Source: Bradyrhizobium sp. Gha | GTDB lineage: Bacteria; Pseudomonadota; Alphaproteobacteria; Rhizobiales; Xanthobacteraceae | Length of the DNA stretch: 64,000 nucleotides | Assembly (NCBI RefSeq): GCF_900113735.1 | Contig: NZ_FOQM01000040.1 | Coordinates: 1-64,000 of the forward strand | Direction: 5' to 3' | In this document: in pieces, positions 33,891 to 44,100 of the stretch | How positions within the stretch are numbered: the first letter of the stretch is position 1 | How the letters are laid out: every line of letters starts with the position of its first letter | Made by a program: the position numbers and the translations under genes | Notes under the pieces: model-generated | What the model was told of the DNA's origin: nothing | Database searches by the model: none | Seen by the model: the letters and a program-made list of their open reading frames with translations, nothing else

Positions 33891-35357
33891 TTATTCCGCG
33901 GCAGCGCGCGCGGGCTCGGCGACATGTCGGGTCACGGCGCTCACCACGATCAGCACGAAGAAATTCACGATCAGCGCGACAATGCCGATGTTGAGGTCCT
34001 GGATCTCCGGCGGCAGCCACGGCAGCTTGTGGAAGTTCACGCCAGTCAAGCTGACGATGGCGACCGTGGCAACGCCGGCGATGATGCCCGCCATCGCGCC
34101 TTCGCGCGTCGCGACGTTGCGTTGCGCGAGGCTGAGCACCAGCGATGGAAAGAGCTGGGAGACCAGGCTGTAGCCCATCAGCAGCAACGCCACGATGGTC
34201 TCTCCGCCCTTCAACGTGAAGAACACCGCAACCAGCGCCATCACCGGAACCAGGAGTTTTGCGAGCAGAGACACTCTTCGATCGTCAGCCGACGGGTCGA
34301 CGGCGCGGTAAAGATTGTTGGCGATCAAGGTCGCTGCAGTCATCAGGATCATCGATCCAGGTACCAGCGCAGTGAGCACACCGGTCGCGCCGATCAACCC
34401 GACAAACCAGGGATCGAAGGTCTTCACCGAGAGCTTGAACAGCGCCAAATCGATGTTCGGGCCAGTGAGCCCCGGAACCTGAAGGATCGCTGCGAAACCG
34501 ACGAAGAACACGAACAGCAGGATGAGCTGATAGAGCGGCAGCACGATCGCGTTCTTGCGAATGACCCTGGCGCTCCTCGCCGTATAGATCGAGCCGAAGC
34601 TGTGCGGCCACATGTAGAACCCGAGCGCCGTGAGCAGCACGGTCGAGGAGAACCACCACAGGCTTTCGCCGTGCGGCGGCAGCACGGTGAATCCTGGCTT
34701 CGCCTGCTCGATCGCCGAGAACATCGACGCGAGCCCGCCGTAGTAGTGATGAGGCAGGTAAATCCCAAGGAAGATGACGACGACGAGGATCAAGAGATCC
34801 TTGGCGACGGCAGTCCAGGCCGATCCGTGCACGCCCGAGACCATCACATAGGCGGCCACGACTATCGCGCCGGTCCAGATTGCGACGGTGGAGGAGATCG
34901 CCCCATAGCCCGCGACCTCGACGATGATACCGAGCCCCTTGAACTGAAGAACAAGGTAGGGGATCAGCGCCACGATATCGACGATCGCGACGATGACACC
35001 CAGAGTCGGGCTATCATATTTGCGCACGAAGAAGTCCGACTGGGAGTAGAGCCGGTGCTCCTTTGCATAGCGCCAGATCGGCGGCAGCATGAAATAGGAC
35101 AGCACGTAGGCCAGCGTGCCGTAAGCGAGAATGTAATAGGCTGGCGCACCCTTGCCATAGGCATAGCCGCTGCCCCCGAGGAAGGTGAAGGTGGTGTAGA
35201 TCTCTCCGGCGAGCAGCAGGAACACGAAAATCGCGCCGAAGCCGCGCCCGCCCACGGTCCACTGTTCCAGGTTCATGTTCTTGCCGCGACGGGCGAGAAA
35301 GCCCAGCGCGAGCGCCAACAGCGCGGCGGCGGCGATGAAGGGTAGCGCGCCGTTCAC
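33891..35357 (-). CDS. Sodium:solute symporter family protein
   Basis: A 488-residue inner-membrane transporter with about 13 helices of the SSS family, driving uptake of an organic solute with Na+. Family motifs: EQWTVGGRGFGAIFVFLLLA, SYFMLPPIWRYAKEHRLYSQ, GSAWTAVAKDLLILVVVIFL, LTALGFYMWPHSFGSIYTAR and ALVPGSMILMTAATLIANNL. GTG 35357 has GGGGATGAG upstream and overlaps the stop of the tiny gene before it. Close to the actP/pantothenate-type subgroup; the substrate is not determinable. Confidence 0.9.
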   Translation of the reverse strand: MNGALPFIAAAALLALALGFLARRGKNMNLEQWTVGGRGFGAIFVFLLLAGEIYTTFTFLGGSGYAYGKGAPAYYILAYGTLAYVLSYFMLPPIWRYAKEHRLYSQSDFFVRKYDSPTLGVIVAIVDIVALIPYLVLQFKGLGIIVEVAGYGAISSTVAIWTGAIVVAAYVMVSGVHGSAWTAVAKDLLILVVVIFLGIYLPHHYYGGLASMFSAIEQAKPGFTVLPPHGESLWWFSSTVLLTALGFYMWPHSFGSIYTARSARVIRKNAIVLPLYQLILLFVFFVGFAAILQVPGLTGPNIDLALFKLSVKTFDPWFVGLIGATGVLTALVPGSMILMTAATLIANNLYRAVDPSADDRRVSLLAKLLVPVMALVAVFFTLKGGETIVALLLMGYSLVSQLFPSLVLSLAQRNVATREGAMAGIIAGVATVAIVSLTGVNFHKLPWLPPEIQDLNIGIVALIVNFFVLIVVSAVTRHVAEPARAAAE

Positions 35358-35500
35358 GTCTCATCCCCGCGGTTGGCGGGATCAGCGGCGTAGATCACGG
35401 CCATGATGGCTGACGTGATCAGGATCCACACCACGATCCAGGCCAGCTCCAGCGGATGTTGCGCATGGACAAAAGACTCTTGTTCCGGGTGAGAACAGAT
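35354..35500 (-). CDS. Tiny one-helix membrane protein upstream of the symporter
   Basis: A short frame too small for ordinary gene finders. Its last 40 or so residues read HPLELAWIVVWILITSAIMA, then VIYAADPANRGDET, one clear membrane helix with an acidic cytoplasmic tail, and its TGA overlaps the symporter GTG (GTGA). It looks like a small partner of a sodium:solute symporter. No ATG, GTG or TTG lies in frame after the upstream TAG; the only candidate is an ATC at 35500, so the start is unresolved (a rare start, or a mutated or unexpressed gene). Confidence 0.45.
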   Translation of the reverse strand: MCSHPEQESFVHAQHPLELAWIVVWILITSAIMAVIYAADPANRGDET

Positions 35501-35631
35501 GCCTTTTGTGAAAGTTCCTGCCCGCTACCAATGGCTAAGAAAGCGACCGGGCGGCTCTCGACCAGTATCGCGCCGAATTGCTAGTGCCTCCTTGGTTGCC
35601 CTGACCAGGAAAGTAGACGCTACGTGCACGC

Positions 35632-37362
35632 TCACTTCTCCGCCAGATAGACCTCTCCCAGCAGCGACGAATTCGACCACGGCACCTGCTTGCTCTTCGT
35701 GGCCGAAACCACCTCCGCCCGCACCCGCGTCAGCATCTGCTGGACTTCGAGGCCGGGCGTGCCGAGATGGCGGGAGAGCGCCGCGGAGAACGGTGAATTC
35801 GCGCCTTCGCCGTCGAGCGCCACCTGGCCTGGCGCCGTTGCGAATGCGATCAGCGTGCCGGCCCCCAACGTCGCGCCGGAGCCGAGGCTCGACGGCGCGG
35901 CAAGGCCAGGTGCGCCTTCGAGGCCGCGGCTGCTGCCGGCGCTTGCCCTCTGCTGCGCCATTGGATTGTTGCGGCAGGCATCGAAGATCAGGATGTTGGT
36001 GCGGACCTGATCGTCGAGGCCGGCCAGGATCGTGTCCATGTCGATCATCGCATCCGTCATGCTCGTGCCGGGCTTCAGCTCGACGTCGACGGGAATGAGA
36101 TAGTTGCGGGCATCGACCTGCACGCCATGGCCGGCATAATAGACCAGGGCTATTTGCGCCCGCGACGCCTCTCGCAAGAAGTCGCGCGTCATCTTCTGCA
36201 TCGCTGCGCGGTCGAGGTCGATGCCCTCCGAGACGGTGAAGCCGACCTCGCGCAGGCTTTTCGCAACAGCGCGTGCGTCGTTGGGCGGATTGTGCAACGC
36301 CTTCACATGGGCGTAGGCGCCGTTGCCGATGACAAGTGCCATGCGGATGCCGCGAGCGGCAGGTGAAGGCGAGGGCGCAGGAGAGGGTGCAGGAGAGGGT
36401 GGAGGCGTTGCCTCCGTCTGCCGTGGGGGAGGAGCCGCCGTCGGCGAGGGCGCCTCGTGCGGGATGGGCGCGGCGGCGTCGGTCACCAGCGACAGTCTCA
36501 CTTTTGCGGTGGCCTGGTTAGCCTTGCTGCCGGCGTCGGAGGCCGCGATCGCAAGCGTGGCGTTGTAGTCGTCTTTTGCATGCGCGTAGTCGCCCTTGGC
36601 TTCGTAGGCCAGGGCGCGATTTGTTAGGGCGGAGATCAGCACGCTGTTCGGCGGCGTCATGACGTTGACCGGCGGCTTGTCCTTGGCGAGCCGGATCGCA
36701 GCGCTGCCGTCGGCAATGGCGCGATCGAGATCGCCTCTGGCGCGCCAGATCGCAGTACGGTTGATCAGCGGCTGCGGCAGCGTCGGATCGAGCCGGATCG
36801 CCTGGTTGATGTCGGTGAGCGCTCCGTCCAGGTCGCCGAGCGCCTCCTTTGCGATGCCACGGTTCTGGAACGAGAACGCCGATCTCGGATCTGATTTGAT
36901 CGACATATCGTAATCGGCGATCGCCTTGGCGTAGTCGCCCTTGCCGCGCCAGGCATTACCGCGGTTGTGGAAGATGATGCCGCTTGGCGGCCCGATCTTC
37001 AGCGCATCGTCGAAATCCGCGATCGCGATGTCGTAGTCGCCCTTGTCGTAATAGGCCGAGCCCCTGAGATTGTAGACCGCCTGGCCCGGCTGAAGCCGGA
37101 TCGCTTCCGTGGTGTCGGCAATGACCTTGGCGTAGTCGCCTTTCTTGTTCCAGGCCACGGCGCGCCAGAAATAGACGGTCGCGAGCTGCGCGCCCTTGAA
37201 GACCTTCAGCGCGATGATTTTGCTGCAGGCATGAACCATCTGGTCGGCTGGCGTGGTCTCGGTGGTGCAGAGCGGGCCCAGCTGGCCTCGCGATTGAGCT
37301 GATGCGGGTGCGGACCAAAGGGTTGCGGCGAGCAGGGCGAGCGCGATGAGCAGGCGGCGCAT
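35632..37362 (-). CDS. Secreted TPR protein with caspase-like (peptidase C14) domain
   Basis: A 576-residue exported protein. Residues 1-22 are a signal peptide (MRRLLIALALLAATLWSAPA, SA). About 60-290 hold TPR repeats (NKKGDYAKVIADTTEAIRLQ; RGKGDYAKAIADYDMSIKSD; ALGDLDGALTDINQAIRLDP). About 300-336 is a Pro/Ala/Ser linker with repeated PSPAP, and about 338-576 is a caspase/metacaspase p20-like domain: RMALVIGNGAYAHVKALHNP, NDARAVAKSLREVGF, YYAGHGVQ (catalytic His412) and IFDACRNNP (Cys463). All catalytic residues are present. It probably cleaves proteins in the periplasm or acts through protein complexes bound by TPRs. Confidence 0.88.
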   Translation of the reverse strand: MRRLLIALALLAATLWSAPASAQSRGQLGPLCTTETTPADQMVHACSKIIALKVFKGAQLATVYFWRAVAWNKKGDYAKVIADTTEAIRLQPGQAVYNLRGSAYYDKGDYDIAIADFDDALKIGPPSGIIFHNRGNAWRGKGDYAKAIADYDMSIKSDPRSAFSFQNRGIAKEALGDLDGALTDINQAIRLDPTLPQPLINRTAIWRARGDLDRAIADGSAAIRLAKDKPPVNVMTPPNSVLISALTNRALAYEAKGDYAHAKDDYNATLAIAASDAGSKANQATAKVRLSLVTDAAAPIPHEAPSPTAAPPPRQTEATPPPSPAPSPAPSPSPAARGIRMALVIGNGAYAHVKALHNPPNDARAVAKSLREVGFTVSEGIDLDRAAMQKMTRDFLREASRAQIALVYYAGHGVQVDARNYLIPVDVELKPGTSMTDAMIDMDTILAGLDDQVRTNILIFDACRNNPMAQQRASAGSSRGLEGAPGLAAPSSLGSGATLGAGTLIAFATAPGQVALDGEGANSPFSAALSRHLGTPGLEVQQMLTRVRAEVVSATKSKQVPWSNSSLLGEVYLAEK

Positions 37363-37526
37363 GGGCGGTGATTCCCGAGGAGAAGTGCATGTTTGTTGCC
37401 CGGTGACCCACGAGGGTTCACGCCCGCATCATCGGACTTGGGGTAAAGCAGGCAGCGGTATTTCCTGGGTGGGCAGAAGCTGCTAGAAAGCGGGTCCCAA
37501 CTCTTCTGCCCACTCCTGTCCCATCC

Positions 37527-38882
37527 ATGAAGAATGACGAAATCCTGAGCCAAATCACCGAGTTCTGCCGCAAGGCGGACATGGCGGAATCGACGTTTGG
37601 CCGGCGTGCGGTGAACGATGGGAAGCTCGTGCACCGGCTGCGGGAGGGCAAGCGCATCACGATCGATACGCTGGAGCGGATCCAGGCCTATATGGCGGCA
37701 TCCATGACCGGCGGCATGCCGCCGCCGCGAGGACTGCAGGTGCCCCCGGAAAAGCGCGATCCACGTGGCAATTTCCGCTTCTTCGAGAACCGACAGAAAT
37801 ACCTGCTGTTCGTCCACACCTGCAGCGAAAAGCGGGTGATCGCCGACCGGGTGGCACTCGAGCTGGCCACCATCCATCCGCGCCCGCCGGCGCTGCGCAT
37901 TTTCGACGCGGGCGTCGGAGACGGCACGGTGCTGGCGCGGGTGCTGCGCGCCACGCATCAGCGTTACCCGCACATGCCGTTCTATGTCGCCGGCAAGGAG
38001 CTCAGTCTCGAGGATTTGCGCCTGACGCTGGAGAAGGTCCCGGACCGCATTTTCGAGCATCCGGCGTCGGTTTTCGTCTTCACGAACATGTTCTACTCGG
38101 AGGCGCCCTGGCTGACGCCGGCATCGCCGGCAGCAGCTGCTGCCACCGTCTGGCACGAGGTCCCGCTGCGCGGCGCTTCATCGGGCGAATTCGAGCAGCA
38201 GATCGCCGAGCTCAGGCCGTTCCTGGAGCAGAACTGGCGCGCAGCCATCAGCCCGCGCACGGCCATGCCGCTCTATGAGCGGCCGGTCGTCCTCGTGCTC
38301 TACCGCGACGACCACAGATTCCTGCTCGATTCGACGATTCCGCGGCCGGGCCAGACCGAGGCCAATTTCGACCTGGTCATCGCATCCCAGCCATACCGGG
38401 CTCTTTCATCCGTCAATTTCCGGGCCAAGCGGATCATTGCACCACTCGCCAAGGCGTTGCGGCCTGGTGGCCGCCTGATCGGTATTCACTCCCATGGTCA
38501 CGATCCCGGAATGGAAATGATCCAGGCGATCTGGCCCGGAGAAAATCCTTTCTCGGTGAGCCGCCATGAGCTATTGCGCGCCGTTAAGTATGAGCTTGGG
38601 TCGTTGGGCCGCGACTTAAATTTTAATGCCTACGCGGATAACCGTTCGATCTTCAGGTATGATATGGAAGCGCTGCCCAACGAGGTAACGGGTACTATCG
38701 GGACCTCGACAGCCTTTGCAGCGTGGAATGCGGCGGTGTATGTCGCTCAGATAGAGGACGACCGGTTGACAGATATGACTCAAAACGGCCGCACTCTGGA
38801 TGCCGCCAGGGATGTGCTGCGAAAGTACAACGGGCTCTGGTTTCTCGACGAATCCTACGTCATCTCGCGCCGGCGTGATTGA
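37527..38882 (+). CDS. HTH-containing SAM-dependent methyltransferase-like protein upstream of metK
   Basis: A 451-residue protein I cannot assign to a named family. Residues 1-65 resemble a small helix-turn-helix (AESTFGRRAVNDGKLVHRLR, then ITIDTLERIQAYM). About 110-260 hold a class I methyltransferase core: LRIFDAGVGDGTVLARVLRA (SAM loop), a K-E acidic strand (FYVAGKEL) and LAKALRPGGRLIGIHSHG (motif post-III). The end is ELGSLGRDLNFNAYADN and WFLDESYVISRRRD. It lies 61 bases before metK in the same direction. The SAM link (SAM synthetase, SAH hydrolase) supports a SAM-using or SAM-sensing role. The target is unknown. Confidence 0.72.
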   Translation: MKNDEILSQITEFCRKADMAESTFGRRAVNDGKLVHRLREGKRITIDTLERIQAYMAASMTGGMPPPRGLQVPPEKRDPRGNFRFFENRQKYLLFVHTCSEKRVIADRVALELATIHPRPPALRIFDAGVGDGTVLARVLRATHQRYPHMPFYVAGKELSLEDLRLTLEKVPDRIFEHPASVFVFTNMFYSEAPWLTPASPAAAAATVWHEVPLRGASSGEFEQQIAELRPFLEQNWRAAISPRTAMPLYERPVVLVLYRDDHRFLLDSTIPRPGQTEANFDLVIASQPYRALSSVNFRAKRIIAPLAKALRPGGRLIGIHSHGHDPGMEMIQAIWPGENPFSVSRHELLRAVKYELGSLGRDLNFNAYADNRSIFRYDMEALPNEVTGTIGTSTAFAAWNAAVYVAQIEDDRLTDMTQNGRTLDAARDVLRKYNGLWFLDESYVISRRRD

Positions 38883-38912
38883 CATAATCCAACGGTAAAC
38901 ATCGCAAACGAA

Positions 38913-38928
38913 CCGCCGAGAGCGGCGG
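38913..38928 (+). promoter_or_regulatory. GC hairpin in the metK leader
   Basis: CCGCCG-AGAG-CGGCGG just before the AAGGGG ribosome binding site of metK. It could modulate translation or terminate the upstream transcript weakly. It does not match the SAM-II or SAM/SAH riboswitch consensus as I know them. Confidence 0.4.
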
Positions 38929-38943
38929 GACAAGGGGTTACTG

Positions 38944-40140
<1,197 letters not shown>

Positions 40141-40148
40141 TTTTGTGC

Positions 40149-40266
40149 GTCATCCCGGGTTCGCTCGCGACAAGCAGCCGAACCCGGGATTCCCACCCAC
40201 CAAATCGAGATTCTCAGGTGCGCAACTGCGTACCATAGTTCGCCTCGTCGAGGCGCCCGGAATGAC
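40149..40266. repeat. GTCAT...ATGAC palindromic element between metK and ahcY
   Basis: Bounded by GTCAT (40149-40153) and ATGAC (40262-40266), with inner stems ATCCCGGGTTCG (40152-40163) pairing with CGAACCCGGGAT (40179-40190) and CGCCTC-GTC-GAGGCG (40240-40254). Same class as the element at 29090-29174. In the metK-ahcY spacer it may uncouple the two transcripts' levels. Confidence 0.85.
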
Positions 40267-40290
40267 CAATACAACAACAGGACACTCGCA

Positions 40291-41712
40291 ATGAACGCGA
40301 AGCCCGGCTTTACCGATTACATCGTCAAGGACATTACGCTCGCCGATTTCGGCCGCAAGGAACTCTCGCTTGCCGAGACCGAGATGCCCGGCCTGATGGC
40401 CACCCGCGAGGAGTACGGTCCGAAGCAGCCGCTGAAGGGCGCGCGTATCGCAGGCTCCCTGCACATGACGATTCAGACCGGCGTGCTGATCGAGACCCTG
40501 GCAGCGCTCGGCGCCGACATCCGCTGGGTCTCCTGCAACATCTATTCGACACAGGACCACGCTGCTGCCGCGATCGCGGCCGCCGGCATTCCGGTGTTCG
40601 CCGTCAAGGGTGAGACGCTGAAGGATTACTGGGACTACACCGCCAAGCTGTTCGACTGGCACGGCGGCGGTCACCCGAACATGATCCTCGACGACGGCGG
40701 CGACGCCACCATGTACGTCCATCTCGGTCTGCGCGCCGAGAAAGGCGACACCGCGTTCCTGGACAAGCCGGGCTCGGAAGAAGAGGAAGTCTTCTTCGCG
40801 CTGCTGAAGAAGCAGCTCAAGGAAAAGCCGAAGGGCTACTTCGCGGGAATCGCCGAGAGCATCAAGGGCGTTTCCGAAGAGACCACCACGGGCGTGCATC
40901 GGCTCTATGACATGCAGAAGGCCGGGACGCTGCTGTGGCCGGCGATCAACGTCAACGACAGCGTCACCAAGTCGAAGTTCGACAATCTCTATGGCTGCCG
41001 TGAGTCGCTTGTCGACGGCATCCGCCGCGGCACCGACGTGATGATGTCGGGCAAGGTCGCGATGGTCGCGGGCTTCGGCGACGTCGGCAAGGGCTCGGCG
41101 GCTTCGCTGCGCCAGGCCGGCTGCCGCGTCATGGTGTCGGAAGTCGATCCGATCTGCGCGCTGCAGGCCGCGATGGAAGGCTATGAGGTCACGACCATGG
41201 AAGACGCCGCGCCCCGCGCCGACATCTTCGTCACCGCCACCGGCAACAAGGACATCATCACCATCGAGCACATGCGCGCGATGAAGGATCGCGCCATAGT
41301 CTGCAACATCGGTCACTTCGACAACGAGATCCAGATCGCGGGTCTGCGCAATCTGAAGTGGACCAACATCAAGCCGCAGGTCGACGAGATCGAATTCCCC
41401 GACAAGCACCGCATCATCCTGCTGTCGGAGGGCCGTCTCGTGAACCTCGGCAATGCGATGGGCCATCCGTCCTTCGTGATGTCGGCCTCCTTCACCAACC
41501 AGACTCTGGCGCAGATCGAGCTGTTCGCAAACAACAAGGACGGCAAGTACAAGAAGGAAGTCTATGTGCTGCCGAAGACGCTGGACGAGAAGGTCGCGCG
41601 CCTGCATCTCGCCAAGATCGGCGTCAAGCTGACCGAGCTGCGCAAGGACCAGGCCGACTACATCGGCGTCAAGCAGGAAGGCCCCTACAAGAGCGATCAC
41701 TATCGCTACTGA
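40291..41712 (+). CDS. ahcY: Adenosylhomocysteinase (S-adenosylhomocysteine hydrolase)
   Basis: A 473-residue NAD-bound enzyme that splits S-adenosylhomocysteine into adenosine and homocysteine, keeping methyltransferases free of product inhibition. Motifs: RIAGSLHMTIQTGVLIETL, SCNIYSTQDHAAAAIAAAG, TTTGVHRLYDM, GYGDVGKGSA-like GFGDVGKGSAASLRQAG (NAD site), ATGNKDIITIEHM and NIGHFDNEI, ending DHYRY. It contains the extra loop region of alphaproteobacterial enzymes. AGGACA precedes the ATG; a strong terminator follows. Confidence 0.97.
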   Translation: MNAKPGFTDYIVKDITLADFGRKELSLAETEMPGLMATREEYGPKQPLKGARIAGSLHMTIQTGVLIETLAALGADIRWVSCNIYSTQDHAAAAIAAAGIPVFAVKGETLKDYWDYTAKLFDWHGGGHPNMILDDGGDATMYVHLGLRAEKGDTAFLDKPGSEEEEVFFALLKKQLKEKPKGYFAGIAESIKGVSEETTTGVHRLYDMQKAGTLLWPAINVNDSVTKSKFDNLYGCRESLVDGIRRGTDVMMSGKVAMVAGFGDVGKGSAASLRQAGCRVMVSEVDPICALQAAMEGYEVTTMEDAAPRADIFVTATGNKDIITIEHMRAMKDRAIVCNIGHFDNEIQIAGLRNLKWTNIKPQVDEIEFPDKHRIILLSEGRLVNLGNAMGHPSFVMSASFTNQTLAQIELFANNKDGKYKKEVYVLPKTLDEKVARLHLAKIGVKLTELRKDQADYIGVKQEGPYKSDHYRY

Positions 41713-41734
41713 GCCGATTGCCTCAGGACATCAG

Positions 41735-41762
41735 AAGCCCCGGAGCGATCCGGGGCTTTTCT
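41735..41762 (+). terminator. Intrinsic terminator after ahcY
   Basis: Stem AAGCCCCGGA-GCGA-TCCGGGGCTT (41735-41758) followed by a T-rich stretch; stable tetraloop-like hairpin. Confidence 0.92.
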
Positions 41763-41857
41763 GTTTGTGGGGGCTGCCCCCCGGTTGTGCCGGCGGCCGA
41801 TTGCCGATTGACGGGCGCCAGTGATGGTCTGACAATCCACCTCCGGCGGAGGAGACC

Positions 41858-43318
41858 ATGCAGCAAGAACATTTCGACGTGCTCATCGTCGGTGCCGGGC
41901 TATCAGGTATCGGCGCGGGCTATCATCTCCAGACCAGGTGCCCGGGCAAGAGTTACCTCATCCTGGAGGGGCGCGACTGCATCGGCGGCACGTGGGACCT
42001 GTTTCGCTATCCCGGCATCCGCTCCGACAGCGACATGTTCACGCTCGGCTATTCCTTCAAGCCGTGGACCGATCCGAAGGCGATCGCCGACGGACCGCAG
42101 ATCCTGAACTATGTCCGCGAGACGGCAGTGGAGAACGGCATCGAGCAGCACGTTCGCTTCCGCCATCGCGTGAAGCGTGCGGCATGGTCCACGCCTGAGG
42201 CGCGATGGACCGTCGAGGTCGAGCGCACGGCAGGCGAGGGAGCGATAGAGCTCGTGCGCTTCACCTGCAATTTCTTATTTCTGTGTGCGGGCTACTACAA
42301 ATACGAGGCAGGTTACACACCGGAGTTCGCGGGCGTTGCGGATTTCGCCGGCCGCATCGTGCATCCGCAGAAATGGACGGAGGATATCGACTACGCCGGA
42401 AAGCGCGTCGTCGTGATCGGCTCGGGTGCGACCGCGGTGACGCTGGTGCCGGAGCTCGCCAAGAAAGCCGCGCAGGTCACCATGCTCCAGCGTTCGCCCA
42501 CTTACGTCGTGTCGCGCCCCGCGCAGGATCCGCTCGCCAACAAATTGCGCCGCAACCTGCCGATGCGGCTTGCCTATCATGTCATCCGCTGGCGCAACGT
42601 CATGTGGGGGATGTTCTTCTTCCAGCTCAGCCGGCGGCGACCGGACAAGGTGAAGAACCTGATCCTCGGCGGGGTGCGCGCTGCGCTCGGGCCGGATTAC
42701 GACATCGCCACGCATTTCACGCCGCGCTACAACCCCTGGGACCAGCGGCTCTGTCTCGTGCCCGACGGCGACCTGTTCAAGGCGATCCGAGAAAAGCGCG
42801 CCGCCGTCGTCACCAGCGAGATCGACACTTTTACGCACGACGGCATCCGTCTGAAGGACGGCAGCGAGCTCCCCGCCGACATCATCGTGACGGCGACGGG
42901 CCTGGTGCTTCAGGTCGTCGGCGGCCTCGAGGTGAGCGTCGACGGCCGCGCCGTCGATTTCGCCAACACACTGACCTACAAGGGCATGATGTATGCCGAC
43001 GTGCCGAACATCGCGTCCGCCTTCGGCTACACCAACGCCTCCTGGACGCTGAAATGCGATCTCACCTGCGAATATGTCTGCCGGCTCATCAACTACATGG
43101 ACCGGCATAATTTCCGCCAGTGCATGCCGCACAATGCCGACCCAGATATCACCGCGCAGCCGTCGCTCGATTTTACCTCGGGCTATGTGCAGCGTTCGGT
43201 CGCGAAGATGCCGAAGCAGGGCTCGAAGCAGCCGTGGCGGCTGTACCAGAACTACGCCCTCGACATCGTCTCCTTGCGCTTCGGCCGGATCGACGACGGC
43301 GTGATGCAGTATTCCTGA
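41858..43318 (+). CDS. Flavin-containing monooxygenase (Baeyer-Villiger/FMO type)
   Basis: A 486-residue FAD/NADPH monooxygenase. First Rossmann FAD motif VLIVGAGLSGIGAGYHLQ (8-25), second NADPH motif VVVIGSGATAVTLVPELA (about 183-200), and an FMO-type FAGRIVHPQKWTEDIDYAGK, close to the FxGxxxHxxxW/P fingerprint of Baeyer-Villiger enzymes (here FAGRIVHPQKW). DIIVTATGL is the ATG motif. GGCGGAGGAG before ATG 41858. Probably oxygenates a ketone or hydrophobic substrate; the substrate is unknown. Monocistronic between a terminator and the ParA gene. Confidence 0.9.
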   Translation: MQQEHFDVLIVGAGLSGIGAGYHLQTRCPGKSYLILEGRDCIGGTWDLFRYPGIRSDSDMFTLGYSFKPWTDPKAIADGPQILNYVRETAVENGIEQHVRFRHRVKRAAWSTPEARWTVEVERTAGEGAIELVRFTCNFLFLCAGYYKYEAGYTPEFAGVADFAGRIVHPQKWTEDIDYAGKRVVVIGSGATAVTLVPELAKKAAQVTMLQRSPTYVVSRPAQDPLANKLRRNLPMRLAYHVIRWRNVMWGMFFFQLSRRRPDKVKNLILGGVRAALGPDYDIATHFTPRYNPWDQRLCLVPDGDLFKAIREKRAAVVTSEIDTFTHDGIRLKDGSELPADIIVTATGLVLQVVGGLEVSVDGRAVDFANTLTYKGMMYADVPNIASAFGYTNASWTLKCDLTCEYVCRLINYMDRHNFRQCMPHNADPDITAQPSLDFTSGYVQRSVAKMPKQGSKQPWRLYQNYALDIVSLRFGRIDDGVMQYS

Positions 43319-43437
43319 TCTCGCCCGATCTCTTGAGACGAATCGCGACCTCCGGTAGTATTGCTGCGTCGCAATGCAATTTATTTCCGACAACGCATGA
43401 GTTCCGCGTCGTTGCCGTCTTAGGGAGAGCGCGCGGC

Positions 43438-44100
43438 ATGCACGTCGTTGCTGTGGTCACGCAAAAAGGCGGAAGCGGTAAGAGTACGCTGTCCGTTGGT
43501 CTGGCGATGGCAGCGATGCAGCGCTCTGAGCGCGTCGCTCTCATCGAGGCGGACGCGCAAGGTACGATCTCGAAATGGAGAGAACGCCGCGAGAATCCCT
43601 ATCCTCGCGTCGAGCGCGTTGCGGATCCCGCCGATATCGAGCTGGTGATATCTCGTCTCCAGGGTGACGGGATTTGGCTCGCAATCATCGACACCGCTGC
43701 CACGAACAATGTCTTGGCGACGCGCGCCATCGCCTGTGCCGATCTTTGTCTCATCCCGGCGCGTCCGAGTGCGGCCGATATCGAAGCCGCAATACCTACG
43801 CTAATCGCAATTCGCAGGCTCGATCGCCGGTTTGCCTTCGTCCTCAATCAAACGCCCACACGGGGGGCTCGGCTGAGCGAAGCGGCTGCCTCGCTCAGCT
43901 CGCTCGGCGTGCTTGCGCTCCCTTTCATCGGGCAGCGTAACGACCACCAGGATGCGCTCGGGGCTGGGCTGGGCGTGACCGAGTTCGCGCCGGAGGGAAA
44001 AGCCTCGGAGGAAATTCTGGCGCTGTGGGGGTGGATCTCGGAGCGTCTTATCGTGGAGTCGAATGATCATGGGCAAGCCGCGCTCAAGACAGCCTGCTGA
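43438..44100 (+). CDS. ParA/MinD-family ATPase
   Basis: A 220-residue deviant-Walker ATPase. Deviant Walker A KGGSGKST (residues 10-17), A'-like LIEADAQGT (with Glu-Ala-Asp in place of Asp-x-Asp), Walker B WLAIIDTAAT and the conserved DLCLIPARPSAADIEAAI. There is no N-terminal DNA-binding domain and no parB, plasmid origin or min genes nearby, so it belongs to the small 'orphan' ParA group that positions cargo on the nucleoid. ATG 43438 has GGGAGAG. The next gene, a phasin, starts inside its 3' end (38-base overlap), so PHA granules are the inferred cargo. Confidence 0.88.
   Translation: MHVVAVVTQKGGSGKSTLSVGLAMAAMQRSERVALIEADAQGTISKWRERRENPYPRVERVADPADIELVISRLQGDGIWLAIIDTAATNNVLATRAIACADLCLIPARPSAADIEAAIPTLIAIRRLDRRFAFVLNQTPTRGARLSEAAASLSSLGVLALPFIGQRNDHQDALGAGLGVTEFAPEGKASEEILALWGWISERLIVESNDHGQAALKTAC

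Noticed and set aside
38883..38943. SAM-sensing riboswitch upstream of metK
   Set aside because: The leader is only about 60 bases with one simple hairpin and does not show the SAM-II or SAM/SAH core sequences I know.
43438..44100. Plasmid or chromosome partition locus
   Set aside because: No parB, parS-like 16-bp palindrome or replication gene accompanies the ParA-type ATPase; it is paired with a phasin instead.
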